64,000 bases of DNA. Origin: Cadophora sp. MPI-SDFR-AT-0126. Taxonomy: Eukaryota; Ascomycota; Leotiomycetes; Helotiales; Ploettnerulaceae. The position numbers were made by a program, and so were the translations under genes. The notes under the pieces are model-generated. The model saw only the letters and a list, made by a program, of their open reading frames with translations. It did not search any database and was not told the DNA's origin. Positions 47,730 to 59,500 of the stretch are shown piece after piece; position 1 is the stretch's first letter; the number at the start of each line of letters is the position of its first letter. The stretch is taken from assembly GCA_020747065.1 (NCBI GenBank), contig JAGMVK010000019.1:744001-808000 (forward strand), given 5' to 3'.

Positions 47730-49474
47730 TGGGTTGGAGTTGGAGGACTGGTGATGCTGGCATAAAGGGCTATAATGCGCTGATTTTATGATACTGGCGC
47801 TGATTTGGGCTCATACATAATACTTTTTACTCAGTAGAATTATGATCAGAGATTACGATACATTGATCCCCTCTCCCTCTTGGAGCGCTCAAACCTTGTT
47901 CTACTCATCAGGGTAATGGCGGGGTAATATTACCCCGCACTAAACTGAAGGACCCTGAAGTGAGACACTCATTCTATTGTTGGTGTTCAGCAAACATGTC
48001 CCCACTTTCAGCCCAGAATTCCGCATTTAAAGAGCTATGATTGATACTATTCTTCTGCAACAATGGCAAACGAGGTGCCCGACTACACTCTATCCAAAAA
48101 TAAATGAAATTCAAACAGCCCGAAAAAGAGACAAAGGGGAAATAGACCTTCCAACCCCAATGCCCATCCACCGTAGACTGCCACAATGAAATATAACATT
48201 TATGGCTTTTTCACCGAGCAGTCGAAAGGACAACGACGGATATAATAGTAGCCTGGTGCTGCGCATGCCTAAGAGTTGGTTTCTAATTGTAGTTCCACAC
48301 TTGCTTCCATCGGCAAACGCGATGCAGCAATGACCTGAAACCACTCCATGTTATCTGCAATGTACTCAGTGCCAACAGGATAGCCGCCGGAGGATTTTGT
48401 GATTACAAACATATGCCGGAATGTTACGTTAAGAAAGACTTACAGAATTATGTGGGTAGAAGGAAACTGTACAAATAGCCCTTTCAGAGTGCGAAGCCTA
48501 TATTATGAAGTCTGGTCAGCCTGTCTTCCGTTGGTATCTGCTGTTGCCATCCTTTCTGCAGGGGGCAGAAAGTCTTGAGAACAGATATTGGGTTGGCTCG
48601 CTGATAAACAATGTTGGAGATGATATCTGGGGACGTCGTAGGCATCTTTTGTTGGCATGGTAGTGAGTGCTGGCTCCTTTGAGAGGACGGGAAATGGATG
48701 TCGAGGTTGTGTTGGACTGCCGTGACGTGATCACCAACAGATTACCTGTGATGTGATGCGCGTGGACAGACTGATTGGTCGGTTGGTGAGAAGCATATTC
48801 CTGTTGTTATTTGCAAAGAATCCTCCTGACTCGGAACCACGAGTATTGGCGTTGGAACTCCGGGCTGCTTCGACCTAATAATACAATTGGGCCTCGAGGG
48901 CGAGACCTGCTGTCTGAAACAGTGTTGGTTGTGTAAATATAAACACAGACACAAAGATAACTTCACCCAAAAAGTTGGAGGTGATTGGGGCGACGTCAAT
49001 TGGTCCCTAGAGGAAACGTCGAGGTAAATCTGTTCAGTCAAATCCGGGTAATGCAGTGACATCATGCAGATATCCAGGACTGGATGTAAACAAGGCGCAG
49101 TAATTCCAGTTCATCCAACAGCGGTCGCATGACTTCTCCAGGCGTCAAGAGCATGGTTTCATGCTGCAAACCCAATGTTGGAAGCAAGAACCTGTATTGA
49201 TCGGGTTCGGAAGTTGGCTTCTAGATTCACATAGGAGAAAGAGTGCGTGTGAGATCCAGTGGCATTAACACTGATCAGAGAAATAAAATAAAGAGGGTAT
49301 TTTCTTAATGGTGGAAAAGGCCCTTTCGCTCCATCGGTCTGCATTCATCGCAGCTAGTTCAGGGAACCCAAGCGCATTCTGTGGCGACCTTGCAAACTCT
49401 AAGCACAGTCTTTTCCAACCGACAATCTTATGTACGGATCTTGTAAAGTTGTATGCAGAGGAAGATCGTGTGGG
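47730..49474. other. intergenic with a palindromic element
   Basis: About 1.7 kb without a convincing gene. It contains the perfect 20-bp palindrome listed separately; open frames are short and of poor composition. Confidence 0.45.
47909..47957. mobile_element. palindromic MITE-like element, copy 2
   Basis: Outer inverted repeat CAGGGT (47909-47914) against ACCCTG (47952-47957), around a perfect 20-bp palindrome GCGGGGTAATATTACCCCGC at 47919-47938. The right half resembles copy 1 at 36579-36629. It fits a body-less pair of terminal inverted repeats. Confidence 0.45.
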
Positions 49475-51000
49475 CTAACCCCACTGAAAATGGAAATTTA
49501 GCTGGACTCCTGTTTTCTCGAAGGCCGTGCTTAAAGATCTGCGGAATAGATTAGCCAGCGACATGACGACGCAATGGTATCTTGGACGTGAGAAGTGAAA
49601 GAAAGCATACAGTCTTGATAATACCGCAATCTCCTCCAGGCGAAACCTCTCATATTCACCTTCGTCGTCCCACTGCGAGAGCATGACGGATTTCAAAAGA
49701 GGGAAGCGATCTTTCCTATACTCCAAGACGTCAAGAAGCCACACTTTAAGTCTCGCTTCATATTCAGCATCACCAATGGCCCCATCTTGGTCGAGATATA
49801 ATGTTTCGATCCTGGGAGGTAGAAAAGTGTACAAGGGATGAGAAGCTCCAAGCTCGTCCACAAAGCAGCGCCGGGGCGCACTTAGATATCTTAGTTTGGA
49901 GAATTGTCGCATCAAAGTCGGGTCGAAGGTCGACGAGTCTGCCCCACGGCAGTCCTCCTCATGATTGCAGTACAGTTCTTCAAGAGACTCCTTCTGGCTA
50001 GCGATACTTACAATATTCAAGACTCAATAAGCCTCAGAATCAAATGTCAAGCAAATGCGAGATCATGCCAAAATGGAGAGATTTTCGATGTGCGATCCGA
50101 ACGTCCACTCACCTTGAAGAAAGCTACCTGCCGATGCCCGCGGGCCGTTTCCGCTTGTTTGGAAGAAATTATTCAAGCCTTCTAAACTGTCATGATCGTA
50201 GACTTTCAGTGCCTTGGGCCCTACGTACCGGGTAGAAAGTTAGCTCCAGACTATACATGTGTGAAGAGATCCAGACGACAGATATCCGTAGGTAGTTACG
50301 TACAGGTCAAGATCTCAACGAGATCCTCGTCCATCGGAACAGTGTCTGGTAGACTGAGTGAGACCACACTACTTGTTCTTGCTCGCACTTTGTCGGTGTC
50401 CCTCAGCGGGGTAAAAGCGTGCCAAGACCTAGCACATCGGAGCGTGAGGTCGCGAAGAGTGTCAATCATGAAGATGGAATATATTAGGTCACGCAGGCGG
50501 TGTTGAAGACGAGCTAAAGCTCCTTCGGACGGGTATATGAGATCCAACGAGTTGACGGTACTCAGTCTCGCGAGGGCGGAATATCTGTATGGCAGCGCCA
50601 CATGAAAGTCGCCGGGGTTGATAGTCGTGAAACATGTCCTCAAAAGATCTGCTTCGCTTCTTTGACCTGTTCCTGTCCATGAGAAGCTGGCTTGTTTGAT
50701 GAAAGAGACGAGAACCGGGTTCTCTGTGATCGTTCTCAGAAATTCGCGCAGGCGAACGATGCGTGCACTGTACTGGTCGTCAAAAATGCGAGCATGATAC
50801 CGAACAGATACGACATCGCGCTCAGACGATGGCAGAGGTTCATCGATATACCGAATGGTTTTGTAAAGATGCGGTCGTGCCTGCCTCCAGAAAGCACGAC
50901 TTGCGAGCATAATATTTAGTAGATTTACGATAGGAATGCCACGAATGATTTGGTCTAGGATCTCCTCTGGAAGACTGTTAATGCCGACGAGTATATGCAT
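49475..51000 (-). CDS. F-box-like protein, tandem copy 1
   Basis: Exons 50304-51000, 50113-50220, 49611-50022 and 49475-49538; 426 aa. The N-terminal F-box-like motif is INSLPEEILDQIIRGIPIV with SRAFWRQARPHLYK. The rest is leucine-rich with blocks such as VVSLSLPDTVPMDEDLVEIL and LRYLSAPRRCFVDELG. It probably serves as an SCF ubiquitin-ligase substrate adaptor. The downstream neighbour on the same strand (51376-52774) encodes a paralogue of nearly identical length. This copy has two introns (83 and 90 bp) that the paralogue lacks. The acceptor of the third exon (TTGAG) is the least certain join. Confidence 0.75.
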
Positions 51001-51375
51001 ATTATTTGATATCTTGTTGTATTTAGTGATGTTTATAGATTTAAATAGAACAATGAGGTAGTTAAAGGTAAATGAGTCGAAGAAAGTCCAATAAGTTTTG
51101 GTGGTTCTAACATGTTAGATGGCGAGCATTAGTCATCCTAACTCGCTAGAAGATTGGGCGCTTAGGGATGAGTCTCTATCCGCTCATGATCACAACCCTC
51201 CTCGTGCTTTGTCGTCCCAGAGCACAGCTCGGGGCATCGGCACATCGTTCTTGTTGGTGTTTCCAAGTATAGATCATTCTAACAATGGAGCGGGCAGCCA
51301 CTAAAGGATCCCATACCTTGCAATCCAGTAGTGAAAAGTTACCTATCAAATCTCGCAGCCAAAAGAGGTGGCCCC
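51001..51375. other. upstream region of F-box copy 1
   Basis: Contains, at 51105-51150, a segment clearly homologous to the region upstream of F-box copy 2 (near 52870-52920). The tandem duplication therefore included the 5' flank. Confidence 0.5.
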
Positions 51376-52774
51376 TCAGTAGAGAATGAGGTCTAATTGA
51401 ACTTGAGCGTCCTGAAGTGCCAAACCCGAAGAACTATTGGAAACAAGTTAGTCTACCAAATAGGTCTGCCCATCAATGATACGCGATTGATTGGCCTTCA
51501 ACATCAGGGCGGTGGGAAATTACTGTAACAAAATGGTTGTGAACATACATGCGCTCCAAGACCTCGATAGTCCCTGGAAATTTCTTCACGTCTCTCGCCT
51601 CGGCCCGAGACTCCATCAGAGTGATAGATCTCAAGAAAGGGAAACGCGCTGTCTTGTAATCCAGAATTTCTTGAAGCCAACCCTTCAATCGTGCTTCATA
51701 TTCGAGGTCTCCTAGCCATGCATCCTGGTCCATCATGAGGATCTCCAGTTTAGGGGGCAGGGCGGCGTAGATGGGATTTGGCATGCCACATTCATCTACA
51801 AAACACTGTCTGGGCACAGATAAGTACTTCAGATCCGCGAATCCTCTCATGAGATCTGGGTCGAAAACTGTTCCATCATCCCCACAGCAGTCCTCTCCGT
51901 GGTTGTAGATGAGTTCTTCCAAAGAGTCGCGTTGAGCGGCTAGACTCTCGAGGAAGTATTTTGGGGAAGCAATGTATCCCCCACCGCCAAATTGGAAACG
52001 GGAGCGGTACCCCTCCTCGCTCTCATGATGATAGTATTTCAAGGCTTTTGGCCATGTCAAAATTTCCTGCAGATCAATATCCATCGGCACCGTATCCGGC
52101 AACGAAAGCGACACAATATTGCTTGTCCCAGCATATTGAGGGTACGTTGGGACACGGCTAAACACGTTCCACTTCCGCGCCCCGCGTAATGTCAGGTGTA
52201 GGAGTGTCGGAATCGTAAAGAGGGCGTATATTTTTTCTCTGAGAAAGTTAAACCTCGGATCCATCTCTTGCCAGGTGCTCAAAGCCTTTTCCTTGGGGTA
52301 CATGATGTCGAGAGATGTGACAGGATGCGATAGCGCCAGCTTCATCTGGAACGGTGCGAGCGTGAGGTGTAAGAATACTGGTTGGAGGATATGCAGACAC
52401 TTCTTGAGAACTTTGACCTCTTCATCGTCGCCAGACTCGTGGATTGAAAAGCTGAATTCCGCAACGCGAGATGTTAGGGATGGATTATCTGAGATGGTTC
52501 TAAGGAATTTGTTCGGTTGAACGATGCATGCACTCTGCGTTGGATCGAAATTGCCGAGCGATTGCTGAATGGAAAAGAAAGGTGATGGAAGTTTGAAATG
52601 TCTGTTTCTGCTGGTGTAGTGAACAGATTTGTAAAGATATGGTCGTGCCTGCCTCCAGAAAGCGCGACTTGTGAGCATGACATTTGGCAGATCCACGAGG
52701 GGAATGCCACGGATGATCTGGTCTGAGATCTCTTCTGGCAAACTGTCGATACCGACGGGCGTATTATCTGCCAT
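51376..52774 (-). CDS. F-box-like protein, tandem copy 2
   Basis: Exons 51549-52774 and 51376-51433; 427 aa from ATG 52774. The F-box-like motif is IDSLPEEISDQIIRGIPLV with SRAFWRQARPYLYK. Later blocks VVSLSLPDTVPMDIDLQEIL (its first residue is I here) and LKYLSVPRQCFVDECG match copy 1. The last intron (115 bp, ACTAAC branch, CCAATAG acceptor) was inferred because it gives a C-terminus like that of copy 1. An in-frame ATG at 52903 would add 43 residues. That leader is conserved in copy 1, where it contains a stop, so the shorter start was chosen. Likely an SCF adaptor. Confidence 0.75.
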
Positions 52775-53312
52775 CTCGTTGTCGTTCGCGATGTTTGTAG
52801 ATTTGAAGAAAGCGATCGGGCGGTCATTGAAGATGAAAGGTGGTCGAAGAATGTCCAACAAGTTCTGGCGGTTCCAACATGTTGGATGGCGAGCATTAGT
52901 CATTCGAACTCGCTAAAGATTTCGGTATCAGTGGAAGGAAGGGGCCAGGGGGCACCTGGAGGTCCCTGTTGCGATAACCTGTAACGAAGTAAGCGAGAGC
53001 TCACTTCAGACGCTCAGGAGGAACAGACAACAACCAACGAAGCAACATTCAACATTGCGTATCTCAAAGGCGATCGGGAAAAACCCGATATGCTTCTTAA
53101 ATCGATTCAGGATGCGCATCAAGTTGAGCTTCTTACTATTTCTGCAAGGCATAATGATTGAACTTGAATACTTTGAAGTCATTAAAGTCAATCTCAGATT
53201 AAGAAGCAAGGCAGCACTGTTGAAACGCAACACTCCAAGTCAGATGCGTGACATGAGCATCAAAAACGAACTTTGCCCCACCCTTGACCACGACTAAAAC
53301 AATTCAAATAGC
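52775..53312. other. intergenic, nothing recognised beyond leader
   Basis: Holds the leader with the optional upstream ATG of F-box copy 2 and the 3' side of the P450 gene. Confidence 0.4.
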
Positions 53313-54980
53313 CTACCCTTTTACAGGCTTACACCAAACCCTCAAGTGTCTCCTAGGATAATACGGCGTAAAGCAATCCCTCCACACCAAATCCTCCACC
53401 TTCGTCCCATCAAGCCTCATGTCAAACCTCCTCAACATAGTAGCGAAAGCAACATACAACTCACACCAGGCCAGGTTAATCCCCAGACAGCTTCGTGGAC
53501 CTTTACTGAACGCGACCAAATGTTGCTCCAAGCCCTTCGAGTCCGCTGAGAGCCATCGGTATGGATTGAATGTTGCAGGCGATTCGAAGATTTCCTCGGA
53601 TTTATGGACGAATGTGCTGGCCATGCCAACGATGGTTCCGCTGGGGATGGATCTACCCGAGATGATCGCGCCGGTGGGAGGGACAATACGGAGGAGTGGC
53701 GAGGTGGCACCTGGTGATATGCGGAGGGATTCTTTGATGGTGGCTGTCAACAACGGCAGAGTCTCGAAAACCTCGAATGGCGGCGGATCATTGATGTTAG
53801 GCCAAACACTTAGGACTTCCTCCTTTAGTTTCTCGTACAATACGGACTGATCTAAAATATGAAAATGACCAGTCATAAGAGTATCGCCAACTGTGACACC
53901 ACCAGCGAAGACCATTGTCTGGGCCTCTTCGTAGAGGCTTGTGGCATTTGGAATCGGTGCTCCTTTCTGGGAATCAGGATCTAAGAGACGATGATAAATT
54001 GTTGGGTGCGGGGTATCCTGAAGGCTGGCTGGATTGGTGGTTACTTCTTGTACTTGCTTGCCAAGGATTACTTGGAGATGTGTCAAGCCCGCAGTCTCAG
54101 GCGATGCCTTGATTGCCAGCCATGGTGGGAGCGAGAAGATTGTCTTGCGGAAGAGTGGAAAATGCTTGAAGAGGTGAAATGTAGGCAGAGACGCATCCAT
54201 AGCTTCCACAATTGGGGCTTTAAAGTCCGGCTCGTCCATTGCGTGAACGGATTTAGCGAAGCAAAAGTCAATAATGGTGTCGACTGTAAAGCATCGGAAC
54301 GCCATAAGCAGGTCAGTAGACTTGCCAGCGGCATAATTCTTAGCAATGACCTCCACAATGTGATCAAACTATTACTGTTAGCCTTGGTCACTTCGCCAGG
54401 GAAAGCTCCATACGTTTTGTCTCACAAGCCGTTGAATGTTGAGAATCGCTCTTCGAGAGAACATGGGCTGAAGGATATCCTTTCGAGGCTTTGACTCATC
54501 ATACGTGAGTAGTCCAAAGGACGAATGATCTTCGCCGAATGCCTGGTACAAAGTCCGCTCTTTGTCCCACCGTGCGGAGGCATTGTATATCTCGTGGTAC
54601 GCCGAGGGCTTAGAAAAGTGAAGCTATCGTAACAGTAAGCGATCTGGGTTGGATCTGGTCATCTGACTTGGGTAAGCTCTTACCTCATTTGGACCAACTC
54701 GAACAATTTCGCCTGTAATCATGTCAGCTTCGAATCAGAGATTCGTAGAGCCTCAAGGGTTCCTACCGAATTGTTTGTGCAACCTGATCAAAACGTCGAC
54801 CATAGACTCTTGTGTGACAACCTCGATGTAAGTCTTCCACCAGGTAGTGGCCTTTGCAGCTGTTGGTCCCGGAAAGGCCCGCAGAGGATGAAAGAAGACA
54901 TTGTAGACTGTTTGTCCTATCTTGAGGCAGATCCACGACAGCAGCAGTGTCCAGACTACGAGTCCAACCTGAAGCGTCAT
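53313..54980 (-). CDS. cytochrome P450 monooxygenase
   Basis: Exons 54767-54980, 54684-54712, 54426-54623 and 53313-54368; 498 aa. The N-terminal membrane anchor (VGLVVWTLLLSWICL) is followed by the proline hinge HPLRAFPGPT. The heme loop FSKGPRSCLG places the ligand at Cys441; ExxR is Glu360-Arg363; PERF-like FNPYRW is present. The I-helix reads A302-G-G-V305-T306, with Val where most P450s have Asp or Glu. It should be an ER-bound monooxygenase; the substrate is unknown. The 29-bp second exon is supported by restoring GEIVRVGPNE. It precedes a permease gene on the same strand. Confidence 0.92.
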
Positions 54981-55597
54981 GTCGGTTAGGTTCTTCGAAC
55001 TGTACGCAGGTAGAGGTGTACAGAGCGACAGCGCAGGATCTGTAATTTCGTGAGTCGCTCAAAGGGTCTTTTACTGTGCGACAGAGATGATGTTGTTGGA
55101 GAAGGATGGTTCCACAACAGATTGGCTACAAGGGTGCGAGGGAACGCGGGATGAGAGACCAATGTCACAAGCGAGGTGGCGCACATCCCCGGCTCGACAA
55201 CTACGCTACATGCATATGCAGCAAGGTGTTGCTGCCGGATTACGAGAAATTGATTGCATCACGGAGATTGCCTTGCCCTCCCTCTTGAGAGATATTTGAG
55301 CCAGGCCCGAAATCGGAAAGAGCATCAGAATTGAAGTCTATTTGGAGCTGAGTCATTTGGATGAAGCAAATAATCAACAAATCTTTGCAGGTTCGTGGAC
55401 TGGCATGCTACAGCAAATCTGAAATGGTTTCATTCTGTCTTTCTTATGGTATTCTGAAAGTAATTTGTCCTTTTGGCGAGCAATAAGAGCAAGCAAAGCA
55501 AGTTGCTACTTATTCGCTTCAATATTAGTGGATGGGGATAGCTCAGTTCTAGACAGTTTCCTGTGGTTTTATCCTAATGGCCATATAGATTTAGATC
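54981..55597. other. intergenic, nothing recognised
   Basis: Promoter side of the P450 gene and 3' side of the permease gene; nothing else was recognised. Confidence 0.4.
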
Positions 55598-57465
55598 TTA
55601 TAGCTCTCTCTTTACCAACTCAACCGGTGCAGTATAGCTTTTGTTGCCAATGACAAGATAGTATACCACAGCAAAGATTATGGTTCCACAGAACATAACC
55701 ACATTCCAATTCATCGTTTCTGCAGTGACTTCCTTCTCAATTGGGAAGAAGACGAAGACCCAGACGACCAAGAGGAAACAAACAGCTCCAATGTTGATGA
55801 ATATGCCCGCGCGGCCGAGTGACCATCGACATGGTGGCATGGGTTCCTTTCGGAGACGTCTAAGAATCAAGCAGACGAATGAAATCATGTATGTTCCGAG
55901 AATAGCTGAGACTGCGAGAGAGCCGATTGCATTGAATGCCACTGTCGAGCCAATATTGATGAGAGAGAGCAAAGTAGTGATGGCAAATGTAAGGAGAACA
56001 GCATTCAAGGGAATGTTCCAGCCTGGTTTGACCTGAAGAAAACAACGTATTTCAGTGATTGTTCCATTCTGCGTGATGCTTGTAGACCGCGAGGATGGAA
56101 ACTCACATGTGCGATGAAGGAAGAAAATGGCAACCCCTTGTCACGAGCAAAAGACCATGTCTGTCGAGATACGGTTGCCACTGTGCTGATGCAAGCCGAA
56201 GTAATGTTGACGATGATGATGGCTGTCATGATCGAAGTCCCGGCTTTGCTATGAGTAACATTATAGAAGACTTGGATGAAAGGATAACCTGTGGGTGTGT
56301 CTAAAATATCGAGAACACTACCCAGTGTGAAGCAGAATGTGATGACCATCACAAATCCCAAACTGCCATTGATGGTCGCAGCCCACATAATGGCTCTTGG
56401 AAGGACAATTGATGCGTCCTTGATCTCTTCGGACATGTGAACGGCAGAATCCGCTCCAATCAAAGTATAGATTGGAGCCAGGAGGCCGACCATGAAGGAA
56501 AGTCCCTTTGTATCCCACCCTCCCAGATTGAGAAACTCCGTAAAAACGACCTTTGGAGAGTTGCGAGGTGCGAGGACCCAGAGCGGGATCAGAACAGCAA
56601 AGAATCCAAGAAGATGAATGATCAGGACCAAGCCTTCAACCATGGGAAGCTTCTTGGCAAGAAAGGTGTTGAAGATGATGCAGAAGGCCGTGATTGCGAT
56701 GACAAGAAGTGTTCCATGCCATCTTTCGAAAACGTAGTTGTCCTTATCGAGTGTCAAGAGACCTTGAATCATGGTTCCGACCAAGAAAGCCAGTGATGCA
56801 AGACCAGTCTGCCATCCTAAGACCGAGGTCCATCCTGACGAAGTTAGTCAAAATCCCTCTCGCAAATAAAATCGAACATACCAACAAGATAGCTGACGAA
56901 CTTCTGGCAGCTGCGCGGAGCAAACTCAGAAGCCCAATGGTACTGACCACCCGAAGTTGGTGCACTGTGGCATCCTGTCAGTTGTGCTCGTATCCATGGT
57001 TGCATTGGTGTTACATTGAAGCCATCTCTGCAATTGTCGCGAACACCAGCATGTAGCCAAGCCAGACAACGAAGTATCCCCAAACAAGACCTGCTGTCCC
57101 TCCATTTAGCAAACCGTAAAAGCTCGTCCTATGCTATGTGTCAGCAATATTATTTGATTCCTCTCCGAGTTGGCAATACAAACATCAATGCGATCTCCCA
57201 GGTAGACATTAATGTGCACGCGAATCCCAACGTCGAAATGAAACGGAAATTTCGCTACATAGTGGTCAGTTGTGTGAATTTTCTGATATATTGATCATAC
57301 TCAGCTACACACATTGAGCTGTTGTGTTCTTCCCAGCATCCGCATCTCCTGGTCGTCTACGTTGGTACCTCCAAGCTTTGAATAGTCGCGCATCTCAAGG
57401 CCATCTTCAGTGGGATCAGAATGGCCACTTACGACAGGATGGCCCTTTTGATGTTCAATATCCAT
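55598..57465 (-). CDS. APC-family permease (GABA/choline/amino-acid type)
   Basis: Six exons: 57313-57465, 57184-57254, 57015-57128, 56882-56964, 56107-56834 and 55598-56032; 527 aa. A cytosolic N-terminus is followed by about 12 membrane segments. Family marks: FRFISTLGFACTLMSTWE, LLNGGTAGLVWG, the hallmark APTSGGQYHW, DSAVHMSEEIKDAS, SRQTWSFARDKGLPFS and VKPGWNIPLNAVLL. This is the fungal amino acid/choline transporter group related to Uga4 and Hnm1. The exact substrate (GABA, choline, polyamine or amino acid) cannot be fixed. It is divergent from the Rhodopsin-domain gene at 58156. Confidence 0.92.
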
Positions 57466-58155
57466 CGCTGCTGTTGAGGTTGGATCACAGAGAAACGTTC
57501 AAGGTTTTCAATTGGGGATGAAGATTCGACGGACAACTTGGACAAGTGCGGAAGAGAAGAACCGATTGGCAAGAAGAAAGATGACAGGATATGAGACCCA
57601 TGGATGTGAATTGCATTAGTCGAATATAAACCCGGCTAATGTTGCAGGGGAGATAACAGCCTTCGACGCAGGAATTAACTTCGGCTAGTAGGAAAGCGGC
57701 CAGCCACGCCAGCTCGACTAAAACAGAAGCATCGCGTCGCTTCCCTCTAGCCAGTCAACACTTCTTCAAAACGCCTTCCTTCAAGGATTACCAGCCGTGT
57801 CCTCGCATTACGACAAGGACACTGTTCCTCCAAGTTGCTCATTTTTTTCCGGAAGAGCACCCACGCCGCCGTTTGACTGTCGTTCGTGCCTGATGTAGGT
57901 GACCTTGTTCCATTGTGTTCGTACATGCATGCTGTGGAACATGAAGGGTGGACTTAAACCTTCGTATCATACTGAAACAGCTTTTTCAATATCAATTCCT
58001 TGCTATCAATGTCAATTGTACCTTAGTGTGAGAATCGGAGTACATAGACTTTCCCCTATTCTCGAGACTTTCGAGAAACTTCAAAAATCTGTTGAAGTGC
58101 CTACCAGTCCTTCACTTTACTTCTGTACTTTACGGATGGCGACTGCACTCTGAGA
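57466..58155. promoter_or_regulatory. divergent intergenic region
   Basis: 690 bp between the starts of the permease and the first Rhodopsin-domain gene, so it holds both promoters. No specific site is claimed. Confidence 0.4.
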
Positions 58156-59500
58156 ATGGATTCGAACAACACAATGGGGCTGCTACCGGGGCAATCAGCC
58201 CCTCTGAGTACCATCACTTCAACAGATCAGAGTGGTGTGGTGCTGATAGCAACAGCTCTTGGCTTGGCTTTTGCCCTCGTCTCTCTGCTCATTCGTGTTT
58301 ACGTTCAAATGGGGCTTCGTACTCTACCTGATATCGCTGTGGTATTCTCAATGGTACATTTTGAAAACTCTTGCAAATCCTTTGAGGCTTATTTGTGGGC
58401 ACAGTTGTTCTATATATTCCAAGCTGCGGCAACTTTCGCGGGTACTTCGAAGGGTTTAGGAAAAACGATTGAAAAAATTCCCTCGGAACAACTTCTGCCA
58501 ATGCAAAAGGTCGTCCCCGCTCCAAGCAAATCTATTGGTATTAACGCTGACATTCACCATTACAGGCAATTTATTCCAGCGAACTTCTCTACATTATTAC
58601 TTTGTGGTTTACTAAATGCTCCGTTGCTTTGCTCTTCATTCGTCTATCGCCGAACAAATGGCACAATCTAGCCTCCTACTCCATACTAGGTATCTCAACA
58701 GTCTTCATGTTGATATCAGTATTCATAGTCAGCCTTCGCTGTGATCTGACGCAGCCCTGGATTTTCATCGGAGCCTCATGTCCCCATGTTGTGAGTAAAT
58801 CAGGATCCACTTCACACCTCTCCGCTTACAATTCGCCAGTCTGCCCGATGGCAGACAGTCGCAGCCATGGACATCATCACAGAGGTTGCACTATTCTCAA
58901 CTTCCATCTTTCTGGTCAAGAACCTACAGCTTTCGCTGTACCAAAAATCCCTGGTCGTGTTTGCATTTGGACTTCGTTTGCCGTAAGTTCTCGCAGGTTT
59001 TCCATACTTCAAATCCTAACACCAACAGAATGATTGCACCCATTGTTTTACGCCTCAACAGCATTCTCTCAACCCTCAACTCCGCAGATCCAACCTTAGA
59101 TGGGACAATGTCCATAGTATACACCCAAATCGAGCTCTGCTACTCCATCATAGCAGCCACAACTCCCTGCCTGCGACCGTTTATGAAAGCTCTCAGCACG
59201 CACTACGGGGCACCTGCTTCGATCAAGTCCACCCCCACAAACACGCACGCATACACATTGAACAGTTTCTCTCAACGCAACAAGACGAGTGGGGCGAAGT
59301 TTGCGAGTCAGGGCAGGACAAATCGTGGATCGAATGATGTGGATATGCCAACAGTGAGGTGGGACAACAGTGCGCATCATGCGAGTGTGATGAGTGGCGA
59401 TCAGAGGAGCATACAGAGTCATGATAGCAGGCAGTTGATTATTTCGAAAAATACACAATGGACGGTTGACTTTGAGGGTGGGATGGGAAGACCGATTTGA
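58156..59500 (+). CDS. Rhodopsin-domain integral membrane protein, copy 1
   Basis: Five exons: 58156-58353, 58405-58509, 58566-58790, 58840-58982 and 59029-59500; 380 aa. About six or seven membrane segments, including VLIATALGLAFALVSLLIR, and the family marks SKGLGK and IIAATTPCLRPFMKAL. FTKCSVALLFIRL in the fourth segment is also typical. The C-terminal 100 residues are hydrophilic and cytosolic. This is the large fungal family (DUF/Rhodopsin domain) that includes PTH11-like proteins, though no extracellular CFEM domain is present. The ligand is unknown. The start ATG was chosen at MDSNNTMG; a second Met follows at residue 7. Confidence 0.85.

Noticed and set aside
47919..47938. Geminivirus-like or CRESS-DNA replication origin (TAATATTAC inside a palindrome)
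   Set aside because: The nonamer is present by virtue of the palindrome centre. There is no Rep gene or iteron nearby, and the related element at 36579 has AAATTTTA instead, so an inverted-repeat transposon remnant explains both better.
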